From contig WUJK01000002.1 in assembly GCA_011317545.1 (NCBI GenBank), forward strand, positions 1,302,001-1,366,000: a DNA stretch of 64,000 nucleotides, read 5' to 3'. The position numbers and the translations under genes are program-made. Of the stretch, positions 1-12,319 are shown in pieces (the first letter of the stretch is position 1; the number at the start of each line of letters is the position of its first letter). This DNA is from Coniella vitis (lineage: Eukaryota; Ascomycota; Sordariomycetes; Diaporthales; Schizoparmaceae). Under the pieces are notes generated by a model. It was given only the letters and a program-made list of their open reading frames with translations. It was not told where the DNA came from and searched no databases.

Positions 1-2742
1 TTCTGTTACACAAGGTCGGCGATTTCCCAGTGCTATGTAATAAAGAAAAAATAAGAAAAATCAGAACGACGAGGTGCATCTGCACGAGTAGGTTACCAAA
101 AATTCTTACATCCCATAGGACGGACGACATTGAGAACACAGGGCAGGGCGCGGCAGTGACGGCACACGTTGGCCTGGGAGTTGTAATAGATTGAAGTTAC
201 TGGGTGGGTTCAGCTCATGAACCGGGTGCTTTCACGTTACTTCTTCTCCCAAGGATGGTCATATACCCCAGAAAGAAGAGTACTATGTAAAGAAGGGGGC
301 CCGCGAAAATGGGATGAACATGGGTGTTGTAGTCATGTACCATATACATAGCAAGTACTATGTAGGGAGATAGATATACAAACTTCATCGACAGAAAACG
401 CTTGTGGCGCCGAGCACGTAGTGGTGGAAAGAAATCCAAGAGTAACAAGTTACGCTTGGTAGAATGAAAGGGAAGCACTCCTGTCAATAAGTATGGTATA
501 TCAAGCTTCAGAATTCGCGAAATAGACGACACCAGCTTCGTAAATTGTGGCTACTCCATCACCAGCTTCTGGTAGGCAAAGACAATCGAAAGAGAAAAGG
601 GTGAGTTACAATGTGACGACTACCGAGCCGCGCTTTAGATCTGAAAGTGGGATCAGGGTGCCACATTACATAGTACACCTCCATGATTATGTGAGAGAAA
701 GCATGGAAAAAAGAAGTGGGGGACGAGAGGGTGTAGCACATGTGATGGACGTACATATGTACACACCAACGACGACATATCACAGTACATGATAACATGG
801 CGATAATAACAAGCATAAGCTTCGCGCCGCGCAAAGTGTCATTCCATGCCGTGTGCACAGCCTGGGGCGGGAGCACGAAAATGCTATTCAGCTTCTAGAG
901 TCTGGCAGAATCCAAGGGCCGGAAGAGAAAAAAACTATAAAAAGGACGGCATCCTCCTCCACGCCGACAAGAGAGATTGAGAAAAAGTCTTTGCTAAAGA
1001 GCGGTATGCACAGCGGACAATCCCGAGATTCCACTCGACGCAAGCACAGCATCAAATCGTCATCCGATCCTTACTTTTCGGCACGACTCGCTCTTTGGCG
1101 TCGCCAGGTTCCAGACCAACAAAACGTTGTTAGACCCGGTGGATCTCCCAGTCTGCCAGTCTGGGAATCACTTCAACTTACAGCCTTGTCCCACGTCTAC
1201 GAGACCCACTTGTCAAGTTTACGGCCGTCTTTTCTATCAACGAACGCCGACATACCTCCGGAAAGAGTTTTTGCCCTCCTAGTCCTCTGTCTCTCTCTTT
1301 ATTTCTCAAGGCAGAACAAAACGGAGAAGTTGAATCGAATCGAAAGAGAAAAGAGACAAGGGCGTCCCCTGAAATCTCGCAACAATGGGCTTTGGCATCC
1401 GCGCGTCGTACCATTCAGCGCAGCAGGCGAACCCCCGGCAGCCGCCCGTGTGCCCCTGCGCAAGGTGCTTCAACGGTGACGGAGAGGAACATGCGCTGCG
1501 GGCTGCATGTCGATCTCCCGCTACTGTTATGGAATGGCGGCTGGTCAATCCCTTCTCCAGCTTGAGGCTCGGCCGGGCAAATGGACTGGGATTGGCATTT
1601 GGCCGTGCCCTGGGCAGGAAACGAAGCGTGGACACGATGGCTTCCGACCTCAGGCCGCTGGAGCCAGCGAATCCGTCGATATTGGAGGAGAGCTGTTGAT
1701 ACATAGCCCGTACCAGGGTTGTTCACTATGTACAAGCGGAAGCACCTTGACGGAGCATCTCCTTGCCTTGCCTTCCCTTTATTTCTTTTTCTGGGCCTGC
1801 AGTGTGACTGCCCGCGGCTGGTTTCAGGGCTGTCTTGCAACTTGCTGCAGGTCCGACGCCGTGCCGCTTCTTTGGATGCACAAGAGACGATGAGGATTTC
1901 GCAGGCTGGCGGTGAAGATTTGGTCGCGAGTGCAGGTGAAAAGGCGGGTCCGCAGCATGGTGCGGTGGTGGCGACAAAAGCATCTTGGACAAGATCTCGC
2001 AGATATCTCGCGAATATCTCGCGGAACCGATGCTTGGCAAGTTGCTAGCTTTTTGCGTCTCTAACACCAATTCAAATGATACCAATTTCTTAAACTGAAA
2101 TATGATGCAGACCTGAGTCCTAGAACGCAGCAGAGAGCCGAAGAAAAGAAAAGAAAATCAATATCAGCGACTATGCCCATGCAAGTGCGTTGTGATACTA
2201 TGTACTATGTATGCTTGGAGTACGACGACATCTTGCTGACGTTGAATTACCAAGGTAGGTACCTGTATGACTATCAGCCCAGTACCCTAACCCTTATAAA
2301 AGTGTAAGTACTTAAGCATCCACCTAGCAGCCACAGATGCTGGCTTCAGGAAATTTCCAAAGGTTGAATTGGAATGAGTCGAAACAAGACGGTGGAGGAT
2401 TCTTGTCAAAGTGCGAACATTCTTACCTGATTAGTTCGTTACTTGGATTTCTTCATAGAATCGGAACGTACAGGCAATTGTACTCATTTGACCACAGGTA
2501 TTGTAGACTGGGTAGGTACCATCGGTATCTAGGTATGTACATAGTAAATATAAGCAGACCTTACTGGCATTCTTGTGACGTCAGTATACTTCCCATATGC
2601 GGCTCCTTCAAAGATCGTCAGCCTACTTGAACCTCCCCAGGCCGTGAGGCTTTGCTATCTACATATCTTAGGATCCTAAATCGTTTACTCATTGACTGAC
2701 AAACTGAGCTCTACATTATCATATTCCGAAGCACCACATAAA
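1..2742. other. Non-coding stretch at the left edge
   Basis: I see no gene I can support. The open frames here are short, mostly lack ATG starts and resemble no family I know. The stretch holds six exact copies of the 9-base word TACTATGTA/TACATAGTA (281, 356, 667, 2196, 2203, 2538). It also holds several TAGGTACC-like palindromic words between 2250 and 2545. The last few hundred bases presumably contain the promoter of the kinase gene that starts at 2743. Confidence 0.55.
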
Positions 2743-3884
2743 ATGTCAGTTGACCCCGCCGTCCTCAACGCCCTTGGCCTGGACGCCGATAGCGCCAGGC
2801 AAGCCTCACACGGCGGGTCAGGCTTCTCGTCAACCTACCGCCTTTCAGGCCTCAAAGACGGCAAGCAAGTCAACTTCTTTGTCAAGACAGGGTCTGGAAG
2901 GGATGCGGAGATCATGTTTAGGGGTATGTTCTCTGGTTGAACAGCCCCTACCCATCTACCGTCCCATACAGCCAGAAATTGCGCGACTGCGACTGCGACT
3001 GCGACTGACTTGTCCGCTTCTTCCAATCTCAATCAGGAGAGCATGCCTCCCTCAATGCGATTCATGCCACCGTACCCAACTTCTGCCCCGCATCTCACGG
3101 CCACGGCCCGCTCGCCGACTCCCCAGGGAGGTTCTTTTTAGCCACTGACTTTCTCGATCTGGGTGCTCGACTGCAGCAATCACCTGGCTCCGGCCAGTCG
3201 CTAGCACAGAAACTTGCCAGGATGCACACCACACCCGCGCCCGTTCCAGAAGGCCATAGCAAGCCCATGTTTGGATTCCCCGTGCCGACGTGTTGCGGGT
3301 CCACCGAACAGGACAACTCGTGGCGGGAAAATTGGGCTGATTTCTACGCAAACAACCGCATACGCGCCATTGGGAAAGCCTGCGTAAAATCGAACGGTGC
3401 AAATGTCGAGTTCGAAAATGCTCTCGAGACAGTTGCCGCAAAGGTTGTGCCGCGGCTGGTGGGAGACGACACTGTCAAGGGCATTACGCCTGTTGTAATT
3501 CATGGCGACTTGTGGAGTGGTAACAAGGGTAGAGGGGTCATTGCAAGCCAGGGCGGCGTCGAAGAGGTTGTTTACGACCCTTCTGCCGTCTATGGGCATT
3601 CCGAATATGAACTGGGCATCATGCACATGTTTGGCGGCTTTGGGAGCACATTCTGGAGCGAGTACCACAAGCTGGTGCCCAAGGCTGAGCCCAAGGAAGA
3701 ATGGGAGGATCGTGTATCTTTGTATGAGTTGTAAGTTGGCCCTTGACATATATATTGTGAACAAAAACAAATGGAATTGACCTCGCACAGGTACCACCAT
3801 CTCAACCACTACGCAATGTTCGGGGGAGGTTACAAAAACGGGGCCATGGGCATCATGACAAGGCTCATTTCAAAATATGGCTGA
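2743..3884 (+). CDS. Fructosamine/ketosamine-3-kinase family protein
   Basis: Three exons (2743-2923, 3037-3730, 3791-3884) join in phase to give 322 residues, close to the usual length of this family. The introns are 113 and 60 nt, with GTATGT and GTAAGT donors and CAG acceptors. The family phosphorylates the sugar moiety of glycated lysines so that the adduct falls off, a cytosolic protein-repair activity. The kinase-like catalytic motif HGDLWSGN starts near residue 216. The metal-binding DP follows near residue 241 in YDPSAVYGHSEYEL. The ATG at 2743 is the first in frame that leads into the conserved N-terminal glycine-rich GGSGFSSTYR segment. Substrate preference (fructosamine or ribulosamine) cannot be read from the sequence. 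Family assignment is firm. Confidence 0.93.
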
Positions 3885-3958
3885 TCAGCCAGGACCACCA
3901 TCTTCACTGAGCTATTGATTTTGTCCAGAAGACCGTCAGGAGCAAAAGTGCAAAAGAG

Positions 3959-4056
3959 TGCGCAAACCCGGAATCGAACCGGGGGCCCATCGAATCAACT
4001 GATGATTCTATGTCATCGGATGGCAACGATGGATTTTACCACTAAACCATTTGCGC
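3959..4056 (-). tRNA. tRNA-Gly(GCC): tRNA-Gly (anticodon GCC) with a 27-nt intron
   Basis: Read on the minus strand, the 5' GCGCAAA pairs with the 3' TTTGCGC, followed by discriminator A (complement of T3959). A perfect B box GGTTCGATTCC lies at 3970-3980 and a D-arm with AGTGGTAAAATC is present. Anticodon stem CATCG/CGATG closes loop TTGCCAT, giving anticodon GCC. The loop is interrupted after the base following the anticodon by 27 nt (3994-4020), the canonical site for tRNA introns. The mature form is about 71 nt. A short T run just downstream on the minus strand (within 3935-3958) would serve as the Pol III terminator. Confidence 0.95.
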
Positions 4057-5049
4057 TGATCCAGTTTGTTGTTGGAATTGGGCTGGTCAGCATGTTTTAT
4101 TAAGGTCACGCAGGTCATTGAAAATTACGATATACTCAGCTACCTAGGTACTATGTAGATGCTCTTCATCATCTCTTCTTGCCTCCTTGGAGATTTGATT
4201 TGTTATGTCTACGGCAATCAAGAAAGCTCAACTTTTACACCCCTGTAGGACTACGAAAATGAATAGTAGGAAAAGGACGGGCTGGTCCACTATCTACACT
4301 ACTGCTATGCATACTAGTACATAGTATACGCTGGCAGGCTGGCTGGTCGCAGTGCATCGCGGCTCCACAGCGCGGAGGAGCCAGCCCTATTTTGGGATGG
4401 CTTGGATGGGTAGGGGGAGAGCATGGTTTAGAGCTCCTTCATGGTCTGCTCGTAGCTGGTGAATGGCAAAAGCCAGAGCGCGTCACATTTCGAGTTGACG
4501 GGATTCTCGTCGCGGTGGCAAGCCAGAGAAGCACATAGAATTGGGCTTGTTAAAATTATGCTGTCTAGTACCCTTGGCTTGGGGCGTGGAATGGTTGGAT
4601 GGGCCTGATCAATCATACTCGTGGCACGGTCAGATGGTCGAGGCGTCACTACTTCACTAGCAAGTACTGTACTTCAACGTATTCGCCAAGGAGGCATTTT
4701 ACCCGCTAAACGTACAGCGTGCCAGCAGTACTGTACAGCGGTTGTGGCTGTTGGCTTGCGGTGTCAAGTTGCCCCTGTCAATTTCCCAATCCCCGCTGGC
4801 AGGACACGCCAACTTACCGCAAGCAGGTTGTGGCCACATGCGAAGTCGAACCTCATCCCATGCCAAGTCCCAACACTCTTTGCTTCGTTCATCCTCATAC
4901 TGCGGCGGCGGCTTCTTCTTCTTCTTCTTCGCCCTCCCTACAGCCGACATCTCGCACCCATCGTATGCAGAACGGCAATGAGCATGGCCCTATCTGCATC
5001 TTAATTTGAATCTGCCTGCACCATCCCACCACAACCTTGCATTGCCGCC
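4057..5049. other. Intergenic region upstream of SEY1
   Basis: No gene is supported. The stretch has two exact TACTATGTA-type words (4149, 4318), the first preceded by a TACCTAGGTA palindrome. A pyrimidine/CTT-rich tract near 4910-4935 lies in what is probably the SEY1 5' leader. Confidence 0.55.
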
Positions 5050-7886
5050 ATGAACGGCCAGTTCTCTGCAGTGGGCGATGCGCCCGCTGCCCAGCAATAT
5101 GAGCATGGCGTCCAAGTCATTGACGAGGACAAGCAGTACAAGTCAGTTTTCAGTCCAAACATACTGCGAAACACCGTCTTCTTTCCTCCATGGGCACGCA
5201 CTGCAGCGGCAGCTGCTCTACCTGCAGTTCCCACAACATCAACAAGAAGCTCATACTGACGGCCGAGACAGCTCCCACCTTGGCGACTACCTTGTCCAGA
5301 GCCATGTCGCCGCCGCCGGCTTTAATTACCATATCATCTCCGTCTTCGGTTCCCAGTCGACCGGAAAATCCACCCTGCTCAACAACCTCTTTGGCACTGA
5401 GTTCAGCGTCATGTCTGAGTCCGAGCGCCGGCAGACCACAAAGGGAATATGGATGTCCAAGAACAAGAAGGAAACGGCCTCTAATGGCGCGGTTAAACTG
5501 GCCGACAACATCCTGGTTATGGACGTCGAAGGTACCGACGGCCGTGAAAGAGGCGAGGATCAGGATTTCGAGAGAAAGAGTGCGTTGTTTGCCCTTGCGA
5601 CAAGCGAGGTCTTGATCGTCAACATCTGGGAGCACCAGGTCGGTCTGTACCAGGGCGCGAACATGGGTCTGCTCAAGACAGTATTCGAAGTCAATCTGCA
5701 GCTCTTCTTGAAAGATAAGCAGTAAGTTTGCACCGAGGACAAAATGCGCTTGAAGTTGCTCGGTACAGTTTCTGACGGATCCCACGACTAGGTCCAACCC
5801 GAGGTCTCTGCTCTTCTTCGTCATCCGCGACCACATCGGAAACACGCCGCTCGGGAACCTGCGCAACACCCTAGTGCAAGATCTCACCAAGATCTGGACG
5901 TCGATATCCAAGCCCCAAGGCCTCGAAAACTCCAAGATTGAGGACTACTTCGACTTTGCGTTCGCCGCTTTGCCGCACAAGATCCTCCAGCCCGAGAAAT
6001 TTGTGTCTGAAGTGGATGTACTGGCAAAGAGATTCACGGCTGGACACCGCTCTACCCCGGATCAGGAGTTCGAGGGTGGCGTGTTCTTGCCCGAGTTTCA
6101 CCGCAGAATTCCTGCTGACGGGTTTTCTGTATATGCCGAGGGCATCTGGGACCAAATCGTCAATAACAAGGATCTCGATCTCCCGACCCAACAGGAGTTG
6201 CTTGCGCAGTTCCGTTGCGACGAGATTGCGAGGGAGGTTCTGACTGCTTTTGACAGCGAAATTGCGCCGTTAGAGACGCAGCAACAGGATGCTGCTAGAG
6301 CTGGTACTCCTGCTGTTCTGGATGACCTTGGCGCTACTGGAAGGTCCGCTCGTGAAAAGACCACAAAGGCTTTTGAGGTTCAGGCGAGCAGGTACCACAA
6401 GGCTGTATACAAGCGAAAGCATGTGGAGCTGGAGGAGAAGATTGATGCGCGTCTCAAGCCACTATACCACGGCCAGCTTTTGGCCGCACACAAAAAAGGT
6501 GTTGCTGCTTTTACTGATGCCGTCACTAACGCTGTCAAGGCTGGCCAGAAGGCCGGCGGCCAGTACGAATTCACCGAGATCATCGAAAAGCAAAAGGCCA
6601 AGACTATGGACATTTTCAAAAAAGAGGCACAGAGTCTGGCCATTGAGGGCGTCCCATGGACCAACTTCAAGCCCCAATACTTGCTCTTCGGCAAGGAGCT
6701 CGATGAAGTTGGTGGTAGATTAAGAAAGGAGGAGATGCGCCGGCTTGCCACGCGTGTGGAACGCTGGGTCAGATCCAGACTCGCAGATGCCGTTGGGTTG
6801 GAGTTCAACAAGATCGGGTCCGGTCGTGGTGGATCTGGCGTTCCTGAGGATGGCGAGAAGCAAGCAACGGAGAAGGATCTCTGGGACCGTATATGGAATG
6901 TTTTTGTGTCGATTGTGAAGGAGGCACAGGACAGGTTCAAAGACCGGGCCAAGAGCTTGGAAGCTACCGAGGATGAGGTGGATATTGGCTTGTGGAGGCT
7001 GCGGCGCAAGAGTTGGGTTGCTTTGCGAGAGAAGATTGAGGAGGAGGTGATGGAAGGCAACATCCTTCTCAAGCTGCGTGAGAACTTTGAAGACAAGTTC
7101 CGATACGATGAAGCAGGGGTTCCCAGGATTTGGCGCCCGAGCGACGATATTGAGGGTATTTACACGCGTGCCCGCGAGTCGACTCTGGTACTCATTCCCC
7201 TGCTATCGAGATTCAGGCTCGCGGAGACCTATGCTCCGCCCGATCTGCCGGCCTTTATCGGCAGCCAGCCCCACGGTGTTGAACCGAGCGACGAGGAGGA
7301 CCTTGCTCCTATTGGCGGTGTCGACGAGGAAGAAGGCAAGAGTCTTGAGGAGGAAATGACGATTTTGAGCGAGAGCAAGCGCCAGGATCTTGTCATTCGA
7401 TTCAAGAAAACAGCTGATGGTGTCTATGTGGAGGCGAAGCGGAGTGCTCTGGGGGGCATCACTCAGATCCCATTGTATTTCTATGCTGTGCTTTTGGTCC
7501 TCGGATGGAACGAAATATGGATGGGTAAGATTCCGTTCCATGCTCCGATATTTTCCCCCCCTCCCCATCGTGTATAAATCACTGACAGCTTTCCAACAGT
7601 CCTCCGAAACCCCGTTCTCTTTATCATGCTTTGCATGATTGCAGGCGGCACTTATGTCGCTTACACCCTGAACTTGCTGGGGCCCATGATGCAAATGACC
7701 AATGCTGCGAGCAACCAGGCAGTCGAGATCGGAAAACAAAAACTGCGAGACTTCCTCGAGAACAACGAGACAGCACGCTCGGCTTTAGCGATGCCGGCTC
7801 GAAAGGATGCGGATTCTATTAGCATGGACACGCTCGACAGCAAGGGCAAGCGCAAGGAGAAGGAAGAGGATGAAGACGACATTTGA
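5050..7886 (+). CDS. SEY1: Sey1, dynamin-like GTPase of ER membrane fusion
   Basis: Four exons (5050-5141, 5272-5721, 5792-7524, 7600-7886) join in phase to 853 residues, the usual length for fungal Sey1 (atlastin/RHD3 relatives). Sey1 drives homotypic fusion of ER tubules. The P-loop GSQSTGKS is at residues 57-64. A G3 motif in DVEGTDGRERGED and a G4-type RD in FFVIRDH follow. A long helical middle region leads to two closely spaced hydrophobic segments near residues 740-790, the hairpin membrane anchor. The tail is acidic and ends EEDEDDI. The ATG at 5050 starts the MNGQFSAVGD N terminus conserved in moulds, and the surrounding GCCGCCATGA is a good initiation context. Introns are 130, 70 and 75 nt. 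Confidence 0.97.
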
Positions 7887-8123
7887 AAGGAATGCGAAAA
7901 CCAGTTTGTATAGATGCTGATACTGCCAGTTCATTCTCCTGTATTGTTGCATGCTTAGCCTAGCTTGGCATAGGATATCCTACTGCTTCCATATATATCC
8001 CGTTTAGACTCCCCGCCAAAAAGATCAAGGATGGAATACTCAACACCGATCCCTGAGCAGACAAAAATCAAAACAAATTTTCCTCATCTCCCGAACTCCG
8101 AATTATGCCGCGCAGTAAGTAGA

Positions 8124-9341
8124 TCAGAGTATTTCTACTCCCACTGGTGTACCAAACCACGTTCCCAGCTCATCAACATCCTGTTCACGATCATTGCTGC
8201 CAATGAAGAAATCCGTCACTCGAACCGTCTCACCATCGTCTTCGAGCGGCCACTCAACCTTGACGCCCGCTCCCTTGGTCTCAATCATGTCCTTTGCCGT
8301 GCCCCAGCTGAATCTGCACTCTGATCCCCACCCAAACACCGGGTGCATGTTCGCCTTCATCCAACTGACACATCTCGCGTCGGACGGATAGCCCGAACCC
8401 CAAGCCATGCCCTCTTTTACTCTTTCTTTCTCTTCCTCTTCCTGCTCTGCCTGTTTGTCTTCTGCTTCTTCTCCCTCACCACCATTCCCCCGCGCTCTCC
8501 TTTCCTGCTCGGCCTCCAACCGCAACTGCTGCTCATACAAGACCTCCAAGCACGCATCCCGCGTCACTTTGGCGCACACACTTGCTGCGCTTACACAAGG
8601 GTACAGACTATCTGCCTTTTTCGCCACCGTGATTGATATGGTGGGAAACACGCGCTCAAGCTTCTTTTGGTACGCGGCCGGCTGGCCAATAGTGTCGACA
8701 TAGATTTCCCTAACATTCACCCCCCGCGCAAGGACACCGCGAATGAGCGCAATGGTCGCGTCCATCGCTTGTGCGTTCAGATTGTAGGCTGCGGCGGGGC
8801 GGTACATGGCTGCGGAAATGGAACGTGCTGAGAGGGCTGTTGTGGCCCAGCCCGTGTGGGTGTAGAGCGTCGGCCTTGGTTCTGCTGCGTTGCTCTGTGT
8901 TGTTGGCGAAGAAGAAGAAGAAGAAGAAGAAGAAGAAGAAGAAGAGGATGAGGAGGATTGCGAGGGAGGAGGGGTGCAGAGCGCTTGCATGAGGTTGGAG
9001 CGCACGACGGGAGTGAGGACTTTGGAGTCGTCAAAGTGGTGTTCTTTGCGCAAGAGGGGATCGGAGAGGTCGAGGGGTAGGTAGAAGACGCCGTAGACCA
9101 TCGGGCCAAGAACAGGTCCGCGCCCGGCTTCGTCTACACCCAGGCAACATGGCACACCGGCTGCATCTTCGGAATTGGAAGGGCAGGATGGCGGTAGAAG
9201 AGCCGGTGGGACGGGCGAGAAGTGGGTGTAGCTGTCACCGGCGCGGAGGGCAGCGTGGTGGATGGATGGCGGGATGAAGACGTCTGGGACGGGCGTCTCG
9301 AGGACGGGATCGACTTCTTGCATTTGGGAGTTTTCGTCCAT
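8124..9341 (-). CDS. RNH201: Ribonuclease H2 catalytic subunit A
   Basis: A single exon of 405 residues. The enzyme cleaves RNA in RNA/DNA hybrids and removes single ribonucleotides from DNA in the nucleus. The N-terminal catalytic motif GVDEAGRGPVLGPM carries the D and E ligands. Further family motifs are DDSKVLT, NAQAMDAT, YVDTIGQP, KADSLYPCVSAASVCAKVTRD, GSGYPSD and HPVFGWGSECRFSWGTAKD. The start at 9341 is the first ATG in frame (AAGATGG context); the frame is open further upstream but only from a TTG. Two lineage-specific insertions stand out: about 20 serines encoded by a GAA/TTC microsatellite, and an acidic E/K-rich block before GSGYPSD. The gene is convergent with SEY1, with only 237 bp between their stops. 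Confidence 0.95.
   Translation of the reverse strand: MDENSQMQEVDPVLETPVPDVFIPPSIHHAALRAGDSYTHFSPVPPALLPPSCPSNSEDAAGVPCCLGVDEAGRGPVLGPMVYGVFYLPLDLSDPLLRKEHHFDDSKVLTPVVRSNLMQALCTPPPSQSSSSSSSSSSSSSSSSSPTTQSNAAEPRPTLYTHTGWATTALSARSISAAMYRPAAAYNLNAQAMDATIALIRGVLARGVNVREIYVDTIGQPAAYQKKLERVFPTISITVAKKADSLYPCVSAASVCAKVTRDACLEVLYEQQLRLEAEQERRARGNGGEGEEAEDKQAEQEEEEKERVKEGMAWGSGYPSDARCVSWMKANMHPVFGWGSECRFSWGTAKDMIETKGAGVKVEWPLEDDGETVRVTDFFIGSNDREQDVDELGTWFGTPVGVEIL
8908..8943. repeat. (GAA)12 microsatellite inside RNase H2A
   Basis: Twelve uninterrupted GAA units on the plus strand are read on the minus strand as part of the poly-serine insertion of the RNase H2A gene. The repeat length is a multiple of three, so the frame is kept. 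Confidence 0.95.
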
Positions 9342-10085
9342 CTTGGTGAAGTGTGCTCGCTTGGTCGAATTCGATCTGTGAAAAGAGCGGGTTGCCAATG
9401 TCCTTGTTCTTTTCCTGGCTGAAGCCCAATTATGAAATTACAGGTGTGAGACGCGGTTGGAACTGTGAAACGCGTCAACCTTGCAAAGACGCAGGCTGTA
9501 GCGTGTAATAGGCTGCGGACGTGCTGTACTCCAGGCTGTTAATTATGTTACAGCCTGCAGCCTGCTATATACATAGTAGTACATGCAGTGGCATTAGCAG
9601 AGACTAGGCTACCCTGCTCCGCCATCGCAACGCAGCTCCTTTCAGTGTGCTCTCAGTGACAATGCCGCTGGAACTTTTGTTGGCACGCGCCTCCCCTCCA
9701 CCCTTTACCATCATCACTTCAACCTAGCTTCGGTTTGATTAAAGTCAAGCTCGTTCGCCTCGGCGAATCTAGGCAAAACGACGCCACCCTGACGACGCGC
9801 AGGGAGCTTGCTAACGCCTCTCTATACTTATTCCTGTTGCTGTCGCAAAGCTCAACGTACTTGCTGACACAGGCAGCTTTCAACGTTGCACGCAGCAATT
9901 CACGCTTCCGCGACCGCTTGTTTACGCGATTGCAGCTTTGGGTCTTTGCGCGATTCGACAACCACCATTACCGTCTTTGCTCGAGCTTTCCTGTGATCCA
10001 ATATTTTCATTGCAACCACAGTTGCTCGAGGGCGCCAAAAGGGTACAAGCGTTGAAAGAAGGTTCAACAACACAACAAAAACTCA
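9342..10085. other. Shared promoter region of RNase H2A and CENP-C genes
   Basis: The two flanking genes are divergent, so this 0.74-kb stretch must carry both promoters. One TACATAGTA word lies at 9570. A CA-rich stretch (about 10060-10084) precedes the CENP-C start. I see no further gene. Confidence 0.55.
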
Positions 10086-12319
10086 ATGGCACCGCGTCAG
10101 TCCACAGCGCACCGGCGCTCCATGGCGCAGAGCGAGACATTTCACGACCTGGGTATCCGTGGCCGGTGAGCAGCAGCCCATTTGAACTCCCACCTCGAAT
10201 GCAGTTATCTGCGCAAGCCTTGGAATACGCTACTAAGACGAAAGCTTTCGAACGTGTGTAGCAAGACGGGCGTCACGTTAAAGGACACGGGTGTTCGCGA
10301 TGAACACGGCATGCAGCCCCTCGACGACATCTTTTCCTCGCCCGACAGAGAGAGCCCCGCCGGCGGCGCCGGCGCCAAAGGCGAAAACGCTAGTGAAGAG
10401 GAGAGCGAGGACGAGGCGTCTATGGATATTGACGAGGGTCAGTTCTCAACCCCCCCCTCCCCCCCAAGAAGAAAATATAACAAATCGATTCTCTACATCT
10501 ATGGGCGTTCGTATTGCTGGGAAACTGACATCTTGTCTCACCGCGTACAAGTGACTGCTCCAGCACCATCCGCATTCATGAACGGCCGGCCTCCAGCGCG
10601 CGCCAGATCACCAGTCAAAACGAGTCTGGGGTCTTCTCCGCGCAGAGCTCGCGGCATGTCTTCCTCGCCCGCTCGCGCCCCCGATTTCAATCCCGGTTCC
10701 CCCTCGGGCGCAAAGTCGGTTCAGAGAAAACTCGATTTCAAAAAGACCCCTTTGCTCACTTCCAAACCAGCATTGCCCAAGCTCAATGGAGTGAATGGCA
10801 AGGCCAAAGGCAAGGGCAAGGCCGTCGCTACGAGCTTTGACGATGACCGCAGCTCGCCCTCTGAGGTTGGAGAAGGCCTCGGATACGCCGACGTTGAGCC
10901 GCAGACAGAGCCGGAAGAGTCCATGGCTATTCTCAATGACCCAGCCGCGGATGATACGGTCGACGAGGAGGACAACCATGTCGAAGAGGAGGCACCGCCG
11001 TCAGCCAAGAAAGGCAGAGGGCGGCCCAAGAAAATCACAGCGACCAAGAAACCAGAGAGCAGTGAGGTGCCCTTGCAGTCCATTGAGGGCAGGGACACTA
11101 TAGACGAAGAGCCAGTACGCACAGGGAAAAAGCGAGGCCGAGCCCCCAAGAACGCCGCAAATGACGACGCCGACGCTCAGCCAGCAAAGAAGAGGACAAA
11201 GGGCAGCAGCAGCTCTCGCGCTAAAGACGCAGACAATGAGCCCCAGGAACAGGTACCAAGGGCAAGAGGCCGCAAGCCCAAGGCGGCGGCAGCCGAAACC
11301 TTACCCGAAGCATCAGCAGCAGCAGCGTCCAAGAAGCCAGCAATTCCCAAACAGAAGCGGGCTGGAAAGCGTGCCTCACCCGCTGTCGCCGCCGCCGCCG
11401 CCGATACTTCTGTGGCAGAGGTACCGCGCGGACCACCACTGCCAAAATCTCGCGGTCTTGTGATCACAAGACGCGAAGCACTGGGTTCTGGCTCCGACAT
11501 GTTCAAGACGCGGTCGGGTCGCACCTCGTATAGACCACTCCAGTACTGGCGCAATGAGCGCACTGAGCTTGACAACAATGATGTATTGCAAGATGGCAAG
11601 ACAGGCATTGTGCTCCCGCACATCAAGAGCATTATCCGCATCGACGACCCCGAGCCCGAGCAAAGAGGCAGCAAATCGCGACGCAAAGGCCGAGCTGCCA
11701 AAAAGGGTGGCAAGCGACATGGGCGAGCCTGTATCTCTGATGACGATGACGACGACGAACTCGAGCCGTGGGAAGCAGACGGCGACGTCATCACAGGCGA
11801 GACGGCCGTCTGGCAGCCCGAGCACGAAGCGAACCCACCAGGGCCTGACGAGGAAATCGAAGTGGCCGACGAGCAGATTGCCGTGTCGGCGAATGCCATT
11901 CAGACGCGCGAGATCCGCAACGCTACCTTCAAGTTTGCAAAGACTGCCAGTATGCCATTTTTCGGCACAGGTGTCGTTGATTTACCGCCGCATTCGGAGA
12001 AGAAGCCCAAGAATTCGCGCAAAATGTACATGGCATTTTCGGTTCTGACGGGTCGCGTTACGGTCACGGTTGCGGATACAGTATTTAGTATTGGAAGGGG
12101 TGGCCAATTTTTTGTTCCCAGAGGTAGGTCTTCTTCAAAGGCACTCCAGGTTTATCCTAACAGACTACTGACATTTTGTGCTTTTGCGATCTATCAGGCA
12201 ACTACTACAGCATGGAAAATGTGCTAGATAAGCCTGCACGCCTCTTCTTCTCGCAGGGTTGTGAAGTATCAGCGGGTCAGGGGCCTGACGCGAGTCAACT
12301 TACCTCTGTTGGCGTTTAA
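10086..12319 (+). CDS. MIF2: CENP-C / Mif2 inner kinetochore protein
   Basis: Four exons (10086-10165, 10262-10437, 10552-12123, 12198-12319) give 649 residues. CENP-C binds CENP-A nucleosomes and recruits the Mis12 complex at the centromere. The N terminus has the fungal Mif2 signature (GVTLKDTGVRDEHGMQPLDD). An AT-hook-like GRGRPKK lies near residue 238. The CENP-C motif (SYRPLQYWRNER) is near residues 400-420. A C-terminal cupin dimerisation domain from about residue 540 ends in the FFVPRG-NYYSMEN and ARLFFSQGCEV strands. The first and last joins restore this conserved sequence. Intron 2 (114 nt) is a multiple of three without a stop, so its removal is inferred from its GTCAGT donor, CTGAC branch site and poor coding look. 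The middle is low-complexity and basic, as usual. Confidence 0.93.

Noticed and set aside
853..1479. A 208-codon plus-strand frame near the left edge
   Set aside because: It starts at GTG, its composition is random-looking, and overlapping frames on both strands are equally open.
8408..8703. Ser/Phe-rich frames on the plus strand across RNase H2A
   Set aside because: They are produced by the acidic and poly-serine repeats of the real minus-strand gene.
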